A stretch of DNA of 64,000 nt, from the NCBI RefSeq assembly GCF_031127815.1, contig NZ_JARXHY010000015.1:62001-126000 (forward strand), given 5' to 3'. Below the pieces are notes generated by a model. The model saw only the letters and a program-made list of their open reading frames with translations, made no database searches and had not been told where the DNA came from. The DNA comes from Pelagicoccus sp. SDUM812003. Its GTDB lineage: Bacteria > Verrucomicrobiota > Verrucomicrobiia > Opitutales > Opitutaceae. The translations under genes and the position numbers were made by a program. Positions 1 through 9,548 of the stretch are shown here, piece after piece (the stretch's first letter is position 1; each line of letters opens with the position of its first letter).

Positions 1-2216
1 AACGTTTGGCCCCTGCCGGAGCTGGTCCGACCCGTAGGGCCAAGGCGCCTGCCTCGCCGCCTAAGGCCGAGCCCAAGGAAACGGCGGAACCCGCCGTGAA
101 CCCCATCGACGATCCATTGCTCGACAGCCTGGTGCTGCTTGGAAAGTTGCACGATCGGCAGCTCTCCCCCGACATGCTGGTCGCTGGTCTTCCATTGGTC
201 GAGAATCGCCTCACTCCTCGCCTTTTCGTTCGAGCTGCCGAATCGGCGGGCTTTTCTGCTCGCATCGTCAAGCGCGACCTGAGCTCCATCCCGCAGCTGG
301 TGTACCCTTGCGTGCTCCTGCTCAAAAACAATCGAGCCGCCTTGCTGGTGGGAAAGAACGAGAGCGGCTACAGGATCGTTCTGCCGGAAACCGGTTCTGG
401 CGAAGAGCTGCTGGACGAAGCGACGTTGAAATCCGAATACATCGGCTCCGCGATCTTCGTGAAACCGGAGTTCAAGTTCGACGCCCGGGCCGATAAGGCC
501 GAGCAGCACGTTCGCTCCAAGAACTGGTTTTGGGGCACGCTCTGGAAATACCGCGGCGTCTATCGCAACGTGCTGCTGGCTGCGGTGTTCATCAATCTCT
601 TCGCCATCGCAGGCTCATTGTTCGTGATGAACGTCTACGATCGCGTGATTCCCAACAACGCCATGGACACCCTTTGGGTCCTCGCTTCGGGGGTCACCCT
701 CGTCTACTGCTTCGACTTTCTGCTGAAGATGCTGCGCGGCGCCTTGATCGACAAGGCGGGCAAAAACGCCGACGTGCTGCTCTCCAGCTTCATCTTCCAG
801 CGCGTGCTGGGGATCAAGATGGAGAACAAACCCGCCTCCGCAGGCAGTTTCGCCAATCAAGTAAAGGGCTACGAAAGCCTGCGGGAGTTCTTCACCAGCG
901 CCAGCTTGGCCACCATCGTCGATCTGCCGTTCGTGATCTTCTTCATCGCCTTTATGTATTTCCTAGCCGGCTGGATCGCCCTGATTCCCTTGGCTGGCAT
1001 CGTTCTCATCCTAGTCGTGGGTTCTATCCTTCACATTCCATTGCGCAAAGCGGCGGAGATCTCGCAGGGCGCCTCCGCCCAGAAGCACGCTTTGCTGGTG
1101 GAAGCGATCGGCGGCTTCGAAGCGATCCGCGGCCTTTCCGCTGGTGGGCTCTTCCAGCGCCGCATGGAAAACTTCCTAGGCAGCTCGGCGAAGAGCGAAG
1201 TCGCCACACGCCGAATTTCCTCGGCGGCGACCAACTTCACCGTCTTCATCACGCAGATGGTTTCCGTGATCATCGTCGTCGCATCCGTATACCGGATACG
1301 CGAAGGAGAAATGAGCATGGGAGCCCTGATCGGATGCACCATCCTTAGCGGTCGAGCCATGGGGCCCATCGGACAGGTCGCCGCCCTTCTCTCCCGACTG
1401 CAGCAGTCGCTGGTATCCCTAAAGGGGCTGAACGAGATCGTAGACCTGCCGCAGGAGCGCGATCCGGGCCGCAACTACATTCGAAAGGCGGACTTCAAGC
1501 CGAGCATCGAATTCAAGGAGGTGACCTTCGCCTATTCCGAGGATTCCGAACCGGCCGTCCGCAACGCCTCCTTCACTATCGAACCAGGGGAAAAGGTCGC
1601 CATTCTGGGACGCGTGGGCTCCGGCAAAAGCACCTTGCTTCGTCTCATTCTCGGCTTTTACCAGCCTACCTCCGGCATGATCCTGGTCAATGGCACCGAC
1701 ATTCGCCAGCTGGATCCGGCCGAGCTGCGCCGAAGACTTGGATACATCGCCCAGGACAACAGCCTCTTTTTCGGCTCGCTCAAGGAAAACATCCTCATGG
1801 GCGCCCCATGGGCCGACGAGGAACAGTTGCTCGAAGCGTCCCGGCTCTCCGGCGTGGAGCGCTACGCCAGCCGTCACCCCCTAGGCTACGATCTTCCTAT
1901 CGGCGAGCGTGGGGAGCGCCTTTCTGGCGGTCAACGTCAGGCCATCAATATCGCCCGCGCCATTCTGCCGAAGCCACCGGTACTCGTCATGGACGAGCCG
2001 ACCAGCGCCATGGACGCCAACGCGGAGCGCGAATTCATCGCCAACATGGAGAAATATGGAAACGAAGGCGGCCGTACCCTGGTGCTCTCGACCCATAAAC
2101 CTTCCATGCTCAAACTTGCAGATCGCATCATCGTGATGGACCAAGGCCGCATCGCGGCTAACGGCCCCAAGGCGGAAGTGATGCGACAACTCTCAGCCGG
2201 AGCGGGAAGAAACTAA
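1..2216 (+). CDS. Type I secretion ABC exporter with degenerate C39-like domain (5' end outside window)
   Basis: Inner-membrane ATPase of a type I secretion system, expected to export a large protein substrate through a periplasmic adaptor and a TolC-like channel. Residue numbers count from a TTG at position 6; the frame is open to the window edge, so the true start may lie upstream. An N-terminal C39-peptidase-like domain (about 36-168) lacks the catalytic Cys motif, as in LapB/HlyB-type exporters that bind but do not cleave their substrate. A transmembrane domain follows (about 187-460). The nucleotide-binding domain has Walker A GRVGSGKST (about 535), signature LSGGQRQ (about 640) and Walker B VLVMDEPT (about 660). 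It overlaps the HlyD gene by one base (TAATG), so the two are translationally coupled. The substrate is not visible here. Confidence 0.93.
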   Translation, partial: RLAPAGAGPTRRAKAPASPPKAEPKETAEPAVNPIDDPLLDSLVLLGKLHDRQLSPDMLVAGLPLVENRLTPRLFVRAAESAGFSARIVKRDLSSIPQLVYPCVLLLKNNRAALLVGKNESGYRIVLPETGSGEELLDEATLKSEYIGSAIFVKPEFKFDARADKAEQHVRSKNWFWGTLWKYRGVYRNVLLAAVFINLFAIAGSLFVMNVYDRVIPNNAMDTLWVLASGVTLVYCFDFLLKMLRGALIDKAGKNADVLLSSFIFQRVLGIKMENKPASAGSFANQVKGYESLREFFTSASLATIVDLPFVIFFIAFMYFLAGWIALIPLAGIVLILVVGSILHIPLRKAAEISQGASAQKHALLVEAIGGFEAIRGLSAGGLFQRRMENFLGSSAKSEVATRRISSAATNFTVFITQMVSVIIVVASVYRIREGEMSMGALIGCTILSGRAMGPIGQVAALLSRLQQSLVSLKGLNEIVDLPQERDPGRNYIRKADFKPSIEFKEVTFAYSEDSEPAVRNASFTIEPGEKVAILGRVGSGKSTLLRLILGFYQPTSGMILVNGTDIRQLDPAELRRRLGYIAQDNSLFFGSLKENILMGAPWADEEQLLEASRLSGVERYASRHPLGYDLPIGERGERLSGGQRQAINIARAILPKPPVLVMDEPTSAMDANAEREFIANMEKYGNEGGRTLVLSTHKPSMLKLADRIIVMDQGRIAANGPKAEVMRQLSAGAGRN

Positions 2217-3517
2217 TGTCTGATTCCATGAATACGCCAAACAATCCCGGCAATCCGGACAGCGCTTCGTCCCCCGAGAACCAGACCCGCGAGGCGGCCG
2301 CCGCCCCCAAGGCTCAGGCCCCGAAGCTCAAGTCGAGCGATCTCGATTTCGTGGCCGATGCCAAAGCAGCCTTTCTGGAAAACCGCAGCCCCTACGCCAG
2401 CCTGCTGCTCTTTCTCATCGTGGGCATCATCAGCGCCTGCGTCTACTGGGCCACCACCTCGGAAGTTGATGAGATCACACGGGGACAAGGGAAAGTCATT
2501 CCCACCGACTCGCTTCAGGTGGTGCAAAGCCTGGAAGGCGGCATCCTGGCGGAGCTTTTCGTCCAGCAAGGCCAGACCGTGGAGAAAGGCCAGTCGCTCG
2601 CACGCATCGACGATACGGCATTCACCGCGGCCCTGAGGGAAAACATCGCTCAACGCGACAACCTGCTCGCCACGGTGGCTCGCCTCGAGGCCGAGGCCAA
2701 CGATCTCGAGCGTATCCAGTTTCCGGAATACGTAAGCAAGCATCGCCAGGATTTGGTGAAAAGCGAAACTCGTCTATTCGAAAGTCGCCGCAGCAACTTG
2801 AAGCGCTCAATCCAGCACCTGACAAAGAGTTTGGAGCTAAAAAACAAGGAGCTTTCCATGACGCGTCCGCTGGCTGAAAGAGGTATCGTTTCGCAAGTCG
2901 AGCTGCTCCGTCTCGAAAATGCGGTCAACGATACCGAAAGCGAGCTGGCTCGTATCCAAAACGAATATACAAAAGAGGTCTTGACCAAGCGCAACGAGGG
3001 CAAGGCGAAGCTGGAGCAGATCGCCCAGAGTATCGCCGCCTACGAGGACAAGATCCGCCGAGCGACCATTCTCTCCCCCACCCTCGGCACCATCAATAAA
3101 ATCCACTTCAAAACCATCGGCGGCGTCATCCGCTCAGGCGAGCCCATCGTGGAGATCGTGCCTCAAGAGAGCGACCTGATCGTGGAGGCTGACGTATCGC
3201 CATCCGACATCGGCTTCATTCATCCAGGCCAGGAAGCGACCGTCAAACTCACCGCTTACGATTTCTCTATCTACGGCGGCCTCAAAGGCGTCGTCGAACA
3301 AATCAGCGCCGACACTTTCACCAACGAACGGGGTGAAAGCTTTTACAAGATCCGCGTTCGAACAGGCGAACGTTCGCTCCATACAAGTGATGCTGAACTG
3401 AAGGTCATCCCCGGCATGCAAGTCCAAGTGGACATCCTAACGGGGAAGAAAACCATCGCCGAATACGTATTCAAACCACTCCTACGGGCGAAGATGAACG
3501 CCCTTACGGAGCGCTAG
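2216..3517 (+). CDS. HlyD-family membrane fusion protein of the type I secretion system
   Basis: Periplasmic adaptor that links the ABC exporter to the outer-membrane channel. The 433-aa protein has a Pro/Ala-rich cytoplasmic N-terminus, one transmembrane helix at about 54-80 (a Leu/Ile-rich run ending in VYWATTSEVDE), a lipoyl/biotinyl-like half motif (VQSLEGGILAELFVQQG, about 102-118) and a long helical hairpin of coiled-coil character (about 130-270). A second lipoyl half and a C-terminal beta-barrel region ending in IPGMQVQVDILTGKKT follow. Length and layout are normal for HlyD/LapC proteins. The start codon overlaps the stop of the exporter gene, which makes them one operon. A convergent terminator lies 31 bases downstream. 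The family assignment is firm; the substrate is unknown. Confidence 0.93.
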   Translation: MSDSMNTPNNPGNPDSASSPENQTREAAAAPKAQAPKLKSSDLDFVADAKAAFLENRSPYASLLLFLIVGIISACVYWATTSEVDEITRGQGKVIPTDSLQVVQSLEGGILAELFVQQGQTVEKGQSLARIDDTAFTAALRENIAQRDNLLATVARLEAEANDLERIQFPEYVSKHRQDLVKSETRLFESRRSNLKRSIQHLTKSLELKNKELSMTRPLAERGIVSQVELLRLENAVNDTESELARIQNEYTKEVLTKRNEGKAKLEQIAQSIAAYEDKIRRATILSPTLGTINKIHFKTIGGVIRSGEPIVEIVPQESDLIVEADVSPSDIGFIHPGQEATVKLTAYDFSIYGGLKGVVEQISADTFTNERGESFYKIRVRTGERSLHTSDAELKVIPGMQVQVDILTGKKTIAEYVFKPLLRAKMNALTER

Positions 3518-3547
3518 CGGATCGGGAGCGATTGCCCTCAGGCTCTC

Positions 3548-3582
3548 AAAAAAGAAGGCCGCCACGAGACGCGGCGACCTTC
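3548..3582 (-). terminator. Rho-independent terminator of the porin gene
   Basis: A 10-bp stem with one mismatch (GAAGGCCGCC at 3554-3563 against GGCGACCTTC at 3573-3582) is followed on the minus strand by six T (3548-3553). It lies 37 bases past the porin stop, between two convergent genes. The hairpin could also stop transcripts coming from the type I secretion operon. Confidence 0.8.
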
Positions 3583-3618
3583 TACCCATTGAATAAATCG
3601 CATTCGCGATCTAAAAGT

Positions 3619-4788
3619 CTAATACGAAAGCTGGCCCCTCACTCTAAAGCCGCTGACCGTTTCCTCTACGCTCTCAGTCGATCCCGGTCCCGAGATTGCG
3701 GAACTGCCATCGCCCAATTCGTATCCTACAGAGAGCTTAAGGTGATCGCCATCAATCAGGTAGTTAATCCCTAAATACAAGGAATCTACACGCTCGTAGG
3801 CGTAGCCCGAAGCGGGCGCCTTACGAATGGCGGAAGAAAGCTTGAGAGGGGCTCCATCGGTATCCACCGAAGACAGACGAGCAACCCATTCGAAATCGGA
3901 CAAAAACGAATGCGACGCCTCGGCATGCCATCCAAACGCGTTGGCAACTTCCCCCGAAGACAGGTCGATCGCTCCCCCCGTCGCCTCGAAGAGCAGATTG
4001 TAGCCCTTCACAAGAGCGCCACCGAACAGCGAAACGCCGGCAATCTCCCTCTCATTTTCCATGGCCTGATAGCCAAGATCGAGCCCAAGCTGGAAATGGC
4101 TCCCATCGGAAAACGAGCCTGACTTCACGAGGCGACCATAAAGCGATACCTCTCCACTTCCCACATCCGGCCAATCCGACTCGCTCTTCACGTTGTGAGT
4201 GAGGGCCAGGGTCGCCTTCAGGTCGGGATACATGGCTCGCGTGTAGAAGATGCCGGAATGGTAGGAGCCGAGCCCAATGACCTCGTTCCAGAAACGCGTA
4301 TTGGCCGACCGCTCGATCGCTTTCAGACGAGTGCTGGAGCTCGTGTCTTCGTTTCCGAATGGAGCTTTCTGATATCCGAAATAGAGCGTATCCGCCGAAC
4401 TGGGAGACCATTCCAGACGCGCGATGTGATTCTTGACCTGGTGGTCGTTGAAGTCCGCAACGTAGTAGCTGCCCCAGCGCTCCGAGAGCTTGAATTTCGC
4501 TCCCAACATCAGTCGACGAAAAAAGTCGCGCTGGTACCGATCCGGCTCAGGTGTATCCGCGTTTTGGAGATCGCTCTCCAACGAGTCGAACTGCGGATGC
4601 AAGATGAGCCGATAGCTCAAGCGATTCTCCAGTCGTGCAATCCAGCTTTCAATATCCTTCCCTTCCTGCGCCGATCCATCGGGTAAAACGGCGAGAACGG
4701 AAGCCGCACCGATCGCGACGACAACCTTCCATTGCCGCCTAGACCTCGCTGCTCGCTTTCCTGACTGATTAAGTCTCGTCTGTATCAT
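3619..4788 (-). CDS. OprP-like outer-membrane porin
   Basis: Predicted outer-membrane beta-barrel of the phosphate-selective porin O/P type, giving diffusion of anions or other small solutes. The 389-aa precursor has a long basic n-region containing RSRRQWK and then a hydrophobic segment (VVVAIGAASVLAVL) ending near a Gly-Ser-Ala cleavage site. The twin Arg resembles a Tat signal, but Sec export is expected for a porin. The mature part alternates beta strands rich in aromatic residues (for example YFGYQKAPFG and SYHSGIFYTRAMYP) and ends in RVRGQLSY; a terminal aromatic residue is the usual assembly signal. It stands alone between the cytochrome oxidase operon and the secretion operon. Substrate specificity cannot be read from the sequence. 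Confidence 0.78.
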   Translation of the reverse strand: MIQTRLNQSGKRAARSRRQWKVVVAIGAASVLAVLPDGSAQEGKDIESWIARLENRLSYRLILHPQFDSLESDLQNADTPEPDRYQRDFFRRLMLGAKFKLSERWGSYYVADFNDHQVKNHIARLEWSPSSADTLYFGYQKAPFGNEDTSSSTRLKAIERSANTRFWNEVIGLGSYHSGIFYTRAMYPDLKATLALTHNVKSESDWPDVGSGEVSLYGRLVKSGSFSDGSHFQLGLDLGYQAMENEREIAGVSLFGGALVKGYNLLFEATGGAIDLSSGEVANAFGWHAEASHSFLSDFEWVARLSSVDTDGAPLKLSSAIRKAPASGYAYERVDSLYLGINYLIDGDHLKLSVGYELGDGSSAISGPGSTESVEETVSGFRVRGQLSY

Positions 4789-4881
4789 TTCCCCGAATTG
4801 GCGGGGTATGTAAGAGCAGAGAGGGGCAAACGTGACAAGATCAGAGTCCCTTATTACAAGAGAGTCGCCTGAAAAGCTTTT

Positions 4882-5109
4882 CTAATCGCGTTGAGATCGC
4901 GTCTTCTTGATGAGGTAGTAGATCACGGCGCCGATCATGCAGAGCGGCAGGAAGCTCATCACCGCGGTGGTGGCATAGTAGGCGCCGCGGGCTTCCTCCT
5001 TGGCCACGCCGCACACCGAGCAGGCATTGGCCGTGGCGAGACCGACGCCAAGCGACAATGCGGCGAAGGAAAGAGCGCGTAGGAAACGGGTGGCAAAGCA
5101 GCTTTTCAT
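4882..5109 (-). CDS. Small membrane protein with CSVCG motif, end of the cytochrome oxidase operon
   Basis: A 75-aa protein with an N-terminal hydrophobic signal (FLRALSFAALSLGVGLATANA), then the motif CSVCG, then a second hydrophobic helix (VMSFLPLCMIGAVIYYLI) and a basic tail (KKTRSQRD). The CxxC pair would sit on the periplasmic side if the signal is cleaved or acts as an anchor. A strong ribosome binding site (AAGGAGG) overlaps the end of the preceding subunit III gene, so this is a real cistron of the operon. A role in oxidase assembly or metal/redox handling is suggested only by position and by the Cys pair. A palindrome, GAAAAGCTTTTC, spans the stop codon (4871-4882). Confidence 0.75.
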   Translation of the reverse strand: MKSCFATRFLRALSFAALSLGVGLATANACSVCGVAKEEARGAYYATTAVMSFLPLCMIGAVIYYLIKKTRSQRD

Positions 5110-5122
5110 CTAAATCTCCTCC

Positions 5123-5722
5123 TTAGTTGAGATAAACGAGAACGTAGAGAATCGGCCAGACGCCAACTACGAAATACCAGAACGCCTGACCGCCATGCAA
5201 ACTGGCCAGCCGCAAGGTGCGGTTTCTCATCTTGAAGAAGAGGCGACCGAGGGCGAACAGGGCGCCGATGGCGTGCACCGCGTGGGTACCGATGATCAGA
5301 TAGAAAAACGCCCCGTAGGTGCTTGATTGCATGGTCAAACCAAAACCGAGCAGTCGCGCCCATTCGAAGCCTTGAAACACCACGAAAAACAGTCCTAAAC
5401 CGAGAGCGAACAGGAACAGCTGCTCACTCTTGCGACTAAAGCCTTCCCTTGCGAAGGTTTTGCTGGTCAAGAACATAGCGACGCCGCTCGCCAATAGGGC
5501 GACCGTGTTGAAGGCGGTCGCTCCGATCGGCAGACGCGGCTGATCCAGCGGCGGCCACTCCAAGGCGTTGGCCTTGGAAATGGAATAGGCGCTGATCAGT
5601 CCGATGAAAAACATCATCTCCGTCAGAATGAATATGATCACTCCGAGAAGACTGTTGGAGATGACGGGCTCGCGGCGGCTTGAACCGCCCTCGCCCGATA
5701 AGCTTGCTTCCGCGTATCTCAT
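5123..5722 (-). CDS. Heme-copper oxidase subunit III, second paralogue
   Basis: Integral membrane subunit III of a heme-copper cytochrome c oxidase, 199 aa with about five hydrophobic helices. Family features include ILTEMMFFIGLISAYSI in the first helix, FQGFEWARLL, the GTHAVHAIGALFALGRL stretch and a C-terminal HGGQAFWYFVVGVWPILYVLVYLN. The ATG at 5722 is preceded by a GGGAG-type ribosome binding site. This is the second subunit III-type gene in the operon. The copy at 6205-6783 has the more typical ending (VENIGIYWHFVDIVWIFLF). Two such subunits of similar size suggest either a split or duplicated subunit III arrangement in this oxidase; which one is incorporated is not known. Confidence 0.88.
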   Translation of the reverse strand: MRYAEASLSGEGGSSRREPVISNSLLGVIIFILTEMMFFIGLISAYSISKANALEWPPLDQPRLPIGATAFNTVALLASGVAMFLTSKTFAREGFSRKSEQLFLFALGLGLFFVVFQGFEWARLLGFGLTMQSSTYGAFFYLIIGTHAVHAIGALFALGRLFFKMRNRTLRLASLHGGQAFWYFVVGVWPILYVLVYLN

Positions 5723-5764
5723 TTTCCGCTCCCTTCCCTAGTTGAGCCCATTGGGCTGCGCTTT

Positions 5765-6178
5765 TTAGTGATGCGACTCCTCCTGGTGGCCGTCTTCCTC
5801 TTGGTGAGCGTCATCTCCATGGTGTCCGCCTTCGCCTGCCGCGACCTCAGGTTCCTGGTATTCCTTCACCCAATTGTGTCCCTCAGACTTCATGCTGTCG
5901 GTGGCCACGCCGAAAAAGAAGACGAACATGATGGCCACCATGGAAAGAAGGATGTACGGAGCGTAGATCTTCTCGAACTTCAGGTGCATGAAATAGGCCA
6001 GCACGTAGTAAGCTTTCACCAAAGCGATACCGAAGGCGGTGATGAGGATGACGATGAGCCGAGTGGCTCCCTCGAGATGCAATATGTCCGCTAGCTCGGG
6101 CCCAGCCACGCTGATGATGAAGAGCACCAGCAGCATGATGTAGATCTTGAGGTAGCTTGGAGAGTTATGTCCTGCCAT
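5765..6178 (-). CDS. Cytochrome c oxidase subunit IV (CoxF/CyoD-like)
   Basis: Small accessory subunit of the heme-copper oxidase, 137 aa. Three hydrophobic helices are visible: IYIMLLVLFIISVAGPELA, LIVILITAFGIALVKAYYVLAYFMHL and YILLSMVAIMFVFFFGVATD. The KAYYVLAYFMHLKFE segment is the hallmark of bacterial subunit IV proteins. The C-terminal tail is unusually rich in His and Glu (repeated HQEEDGH and HHGDDAH units) and could bind metal, although acidic/His tails also occur by low-complexity drift. It lies between the two subunit III genes in the operon. Its start is not supported by a clear ribosome binding site. Confidence 0.85.
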   Translation of the reverse strand: MAGHNSPSYLKIYIMLLVLFIISVAGPELADILHLEGATRLIVILITAFGIALVKAYYVLAYFMHLKFEKIYAPYILLSMVAIMFVFFFGVATDSMKSEGHNWVKEYQEPEVAAGEGGHHGDDAHQEEDGHQEESHH

Positions 6179-6204
6179 TTTGAAAAAGCGTATTCAGGTT
6201 TCGA

Positions 6205-6783
<579 letters not shown>

Positions 6784-6814
6784 TGTATCTGAAATTTGAT
6801 TACGTTAAGTTGGT

Positions 6815-8521
6815 TCAGTTCGGCTTGTTCTGAGGCCAGTAGTCTTCTTCGCGGCCTTCCACCGAAAACTCGTAGGGACCCCGGTAAACCTCAGGGAAAT
6901 TGCCCTCGAAGTTGCCGTGCGGCGGAGGCGATGGAGCGACCCACTCCAGCGTATTCGCCTTCCAAGGATTGCGGCCGGCCTTCTCGCCACGCTTGAGGCT
7001 GACGATCAAGTTAACGAAGAACGGGATCTGGAAGAGGATCAGAACGATGAGCGAACCGGTGGCGAATACGCGCAGGTCCTGCAGGTTTTCCGTGAAGAGA
7101 TCCGGATACGCGGTGTAGCCAGCGATACGTCGATGCTGTCCAGCGGCCCCGAGGATGAAGAGCGGCAGGAAGATCCCGTTGAAAGGAATGACCGTGCCCC
7201 AGAAGTGGATCTTTCCCCAGAACTCGTTCATCTTGCGACCGAACATCTTGGGAAACCAGTAGTAGATCGCCGCATAGGTCGCGATCACCGCAATCGGAAC
7301 GAAGGTGTAGTGGAAGTGAGCCAATACGAAATAGGTGTCATGCAAGTAGATGTCGGTACCGCTAGACCCCAGCCAAATGCCAGTCACACCGCCCACCAGG
7401 AACTCGCCCAAGAACGCCATGGCGAATAGCATTGGAGTGGAGAATTCGATGGATCCACCCCAGAGCGTGGCGATGTAGGCGAACAGCATGATCGCCACCG
7501 GGATGGAGATCAGCAGGGTCGTTGTGGTGAAGAGGTAGGTCGCTCGCGGATCCACCCCGGAAATGAACTGGTGGTGGGCCCAAACGAAGAAACTCAAAAT
7601 GCCCAAACCAATGGAGCTGTAGAGAATCATGTTGTACCCGAACAGCTTCTTGCGGGCGAAGGTGCACATGACTTCCGCCACCACGCCCATGGCCGGCAGG
7701 AGCACCACATAAACTTCCGGGTGTCCGAAGAACCAGAACAAGTGCTGCCAGAGCACCGGATCCCCGCCCGCCGCTGGATCGAAGAACGTAGTGCCCAGCG
7801 TTTGGTCGAAAAACAGCATCACCGCGCCAGCGACCAGCGGACCCACCGAGGCCATGAAGAGGATCGAGGCGATCACGATCATCCACACGATGATGGGGAT
7901 GTCGTACAGCTTCATGCCCTTGGCTCGAGCGTTCATGGTGGTAGTGACGAAGTTGATACCGCCTATCAGGAAGGCCACGATTTCCAGCGTCACCGCAAGC
8001 AGCCAGAGCGGCGCCCCGAATGGGGTACCGTTGTATTCAGCTTTTGTCGACAAAGGCGGATACGCCGTCCACGCCCCACCGAAGCCGCCTTGCGGCACGA
8101 AGAAGGAAGCGATCAGCACGATACAGCTGATGAGGAAGATCTGGTAGGAAAGACGATTGAGTTTGGGAAACACCATATCGTCGCAGCCGATCATGAGCGG
8201 GATAAGGAAGTTTCCGAGGGCGGCGATGAGCACCGGCATGGCCACGAAGAAGATCATGATCGTGCCGTGGTTGGTCACCAGCGAGTTGTAAGCAGCGGGC
8301 GAAACCACTCCGAAGAACGGCACCGAAGAGCCCGGAAATGCCAGCTGCATGCGGAAGACGTAGGAGAAAAAGCCTCCGATCAAGCCCATGGCCATACCCG
8401 TGAACAGGTACTGGAAGCCAATGATCTTGTGGTCAGTGGAGAAGACGTACTTGCTCCAGAATGATTCTTCGTGCCCATGATGCTCGTCGTGGGCCACGGT
8501 TGCGGTAGCGGTCTCAGCCAT
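6815..8521 (-). CDS. ctaD: Cytochrome c oxidase subunit I
   Basis: Catalytic subunit of the terminal oxidase that reduces oxygen to water and pumps protons; it carries heme a and the heme a3-CuB centre. Start chosen at 8521 (MAETATATV): it has AAGGAGG nine bases upstream and overlaps the subunit II stop by eight bases. The longer frame to 8560 has no such support. The 568-aa protein shows the heme ligand region NHGTIMIFFVAMP, the CuB/Tyr motif FFGHPEVYVVLLPAMG, the double His in WAHHQFISG and the two-His helix DTYFVLAHFHYTF. About twelve transmembrane helices are expected. HPEVY points to an A-type mitochondrial-like oxidase rather than a cbb3 type. Confidence 0.96.
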   Translation of the reverse strand: MAETATATVAHDEHHGHEESFWSKYVFSTDHKIIGFQYLFTGMAMGLIGGFFSYVFRMQLAFPGSSVPFFGVVSPAAYNSLVTNHGTIMIFFVAMPVLIAALGNFLIPLMIGCDDMVFPKLNRLSYQIFLISCIVLIASFFVPQGGFGGAWTAYPPLSTKAEYNGTPFGAPLWLLAVTLEIVAFLIGGINFVTTTMNARAKGMKLYDIPIIVWMIVIASILFMASVGPLVAGAVMLFFDQTLGTTFFDPAAGGDPVLWQHLFWFFGHPEVYVVLLPAMGVVAEVMCTFARKKLFGYNMILYSSIGLGILSFFVWAHHQFISGVDPRATYLFTTTTLLISIPVAIMLFAYIATLWGGSIEFSTPMLFAMAFLGEFLVGGVTGIWLGSSGTDIYLHDTYFVLAHFHYTFVPIAVIATYAAIYYWFPKMFGRKMNEFWGKIHFWGTVIPFNGIFLPLFILGAAGQHRRIAGYTAYPDLFTENLQDLRVFATGSLIVLILFQIPFFVNLIVSLKRGEKAGRNPWKANTLEWVAPSPPPHGNFEGNFPEVYRGPYEFSVEGREEDYWPQNKPN

Positions 8522-9257
8522 TGCTCTTTGCCTCCTTAGTCTTGGAATCTGTCGTTTCAACCGCCGCGATGGACGATGCGCCGCCGCTGGTTTCGGGCGC
8601 GTTTTCGGCGATCCACTCCGCGTAGTCCGCTTCGTTTTTCACAAACATGCGGGCGGGCATGAAACCATGTCCAAAGCCGCACATCTCCGCGCATTGGATG
8701 TCCCACTCCCCTTCGAGGATGGTCTTGAAGTGGCCGGTGATGATACGTCCGGGCACGGCGTCCTGCTTGAGACGGAAAACAGGGATGGAGAAGCTGTGCA
8801 TGACGTCCGGCGACTCCAGGTAGAACGTGTACTGGGTATTGTTCTTCAGGTAGAGCTCGTTGACCTTCGCGATGTCGTCGTCGGTGCCGAGCACCCCGTC
8901 CGCTCCAGCGTGATAGAACGACCAGGCCCACTGCTGAGCCACCACCCGTATCTCCTCGTCGGCCGGCGGCAGATCGATCTTCACCTTGTGCCACACCATG
9001 AAGGTCCAGACCAGGATGACCAGGTCGCACACCAGAATGAGGTAGTGCGGAATCTCCACCGCGAGCTTTTCGCGATGGGTTTCGCCCGTGAGGTACTGGG
9101 CTTTTTGGCCTGCTTTGCGACGAAAGCGAAACAGGACGTAAAAGAAGAATCCAAGCGTGAGGAGGAACCAGAACCCGACGAGATAAGTGATCACGTCAAA
9201 TAGGTGGTCGATGTCCTTCGCGTACTCGGAAGCACGAGGCAAGAAGTACTCAAGCAT
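8514..9257 (-). CDS. ctaC: Cytochrome c oxidase subunit II with CuA site
   Basis: Subunit II carries the binuclear CuA centre that accepts electrons from cytochrome c. The 247-aa protein has two N-terminal transmembrane helices (YLVGFWFLLTLGFFFYVLF and YLILVCDLVILVWTFMVW) and a periplasmic cupredoxin domain. CuA ligands are visible: His154 (VMHSFSIP) and Cys189, Cys193, His197 and Met200 in CAEMCGFGHGFM. QQWAWSFY is the conserved aromatic electron-entry patch. The chain has an Asp-rich insertion (GADGVLGTDDDIAK) before the copper domain. There is no fused cytochrome c domain, so electron delivery probably uses the separate diheme cytochrome encoded upstream. The C-terminal tail is Ala/Thr/Lys-rich. 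Confidence 0.95.
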   Translation of the reverse strand: MLEYFLPRASEYAKDIDHLFDVITYLVGFWFLLTLGFFFYVLFRFRRKAGQKAQYLTGETHREKLAVEIPHYLILVCDLVILVWTFMVWHKVKIDLPPADEEIRVVAQQWAWSFYHAGADGVLGTDDDIAKVNELYLKNNTQYTFYLESPDVMHSFSIPVFRLKQDAVPGRIITGHFKTILEGEWDIQCAEMCGFGHGFMPARMFVKNEADYAEWIAENAPETSGGASSIAAVETTDSKTKEAKSNG

Positions 9258-9312
9258 TGTCTGCGGAACTACGAGTTAATCTGTTGGAAAAGGAAAGGCG
9301 GCTGGCTCAAGA

Positions 9313-9335
9313 CGTCTCCCTAGGCGGAGGAGACG
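9313..9335. promoter_or_regulatory. Hairpin between the 45-aa peptide gene and subunit II gene
   Basis: A perfect 7-bp inverted repeat (CGTCTCC at 9313-9319, GGAGACG at 9329-9335) with a 9-base loop lies in the leader of the subunit II gene. No T run follows on either strand, so it is more likely an mRNA processing or stability structure within the operon than a terminator. Confidence 0.35.
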
Positions 9336-9352
9336 CTCGGAAATGTTTCTGT

Positions 9353-9490
9353 CTAAAACACGTACCAGAGGACTACAATCACAATGGAGAACAGCACAGT
9401 TCCTACCAAAGTGAAATTGAAAAGCTTCCGCGTGACGGCGTAGGCGTATTGCTCCTGTCCTGGCTGGCTCTTGGATGATTTGGCGCTCAT
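9353..9490 (-). CDS. 45-aa single-helix membrane protein of the oxidase operon
   Basis: A short frame between the diheme cytochrome and subunit II genes, on the same strand as both. The ATG is at 9490 and the stop TAG at 9353-9355. The peptide starts MSAKSSKSQPGQEQYAYAV, then has one hydrophobic helix (FTLVGTVLFSIVIVVLWYVF) that ends the protein. Size, single helix and position resemble the small accessory subunits found in heme-copper oxidase operons, so a structural or assembly role in the oxidase is plausible. The ribosome binding site is weak. I do not recognise a named family. Confidence 0.65.
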   Translation of the reverse strand: MSAKSSKSQPGQEQYAYAVTRKLFNFTLVGTVLFSIVIVVLWYVF

Positions 9491-9548
9491 GGAAAATTCT
9501 CGGTGTAAAAGCGTGCTCTCGTTCGGTGTAAACGCGTCGCTGGAAGGC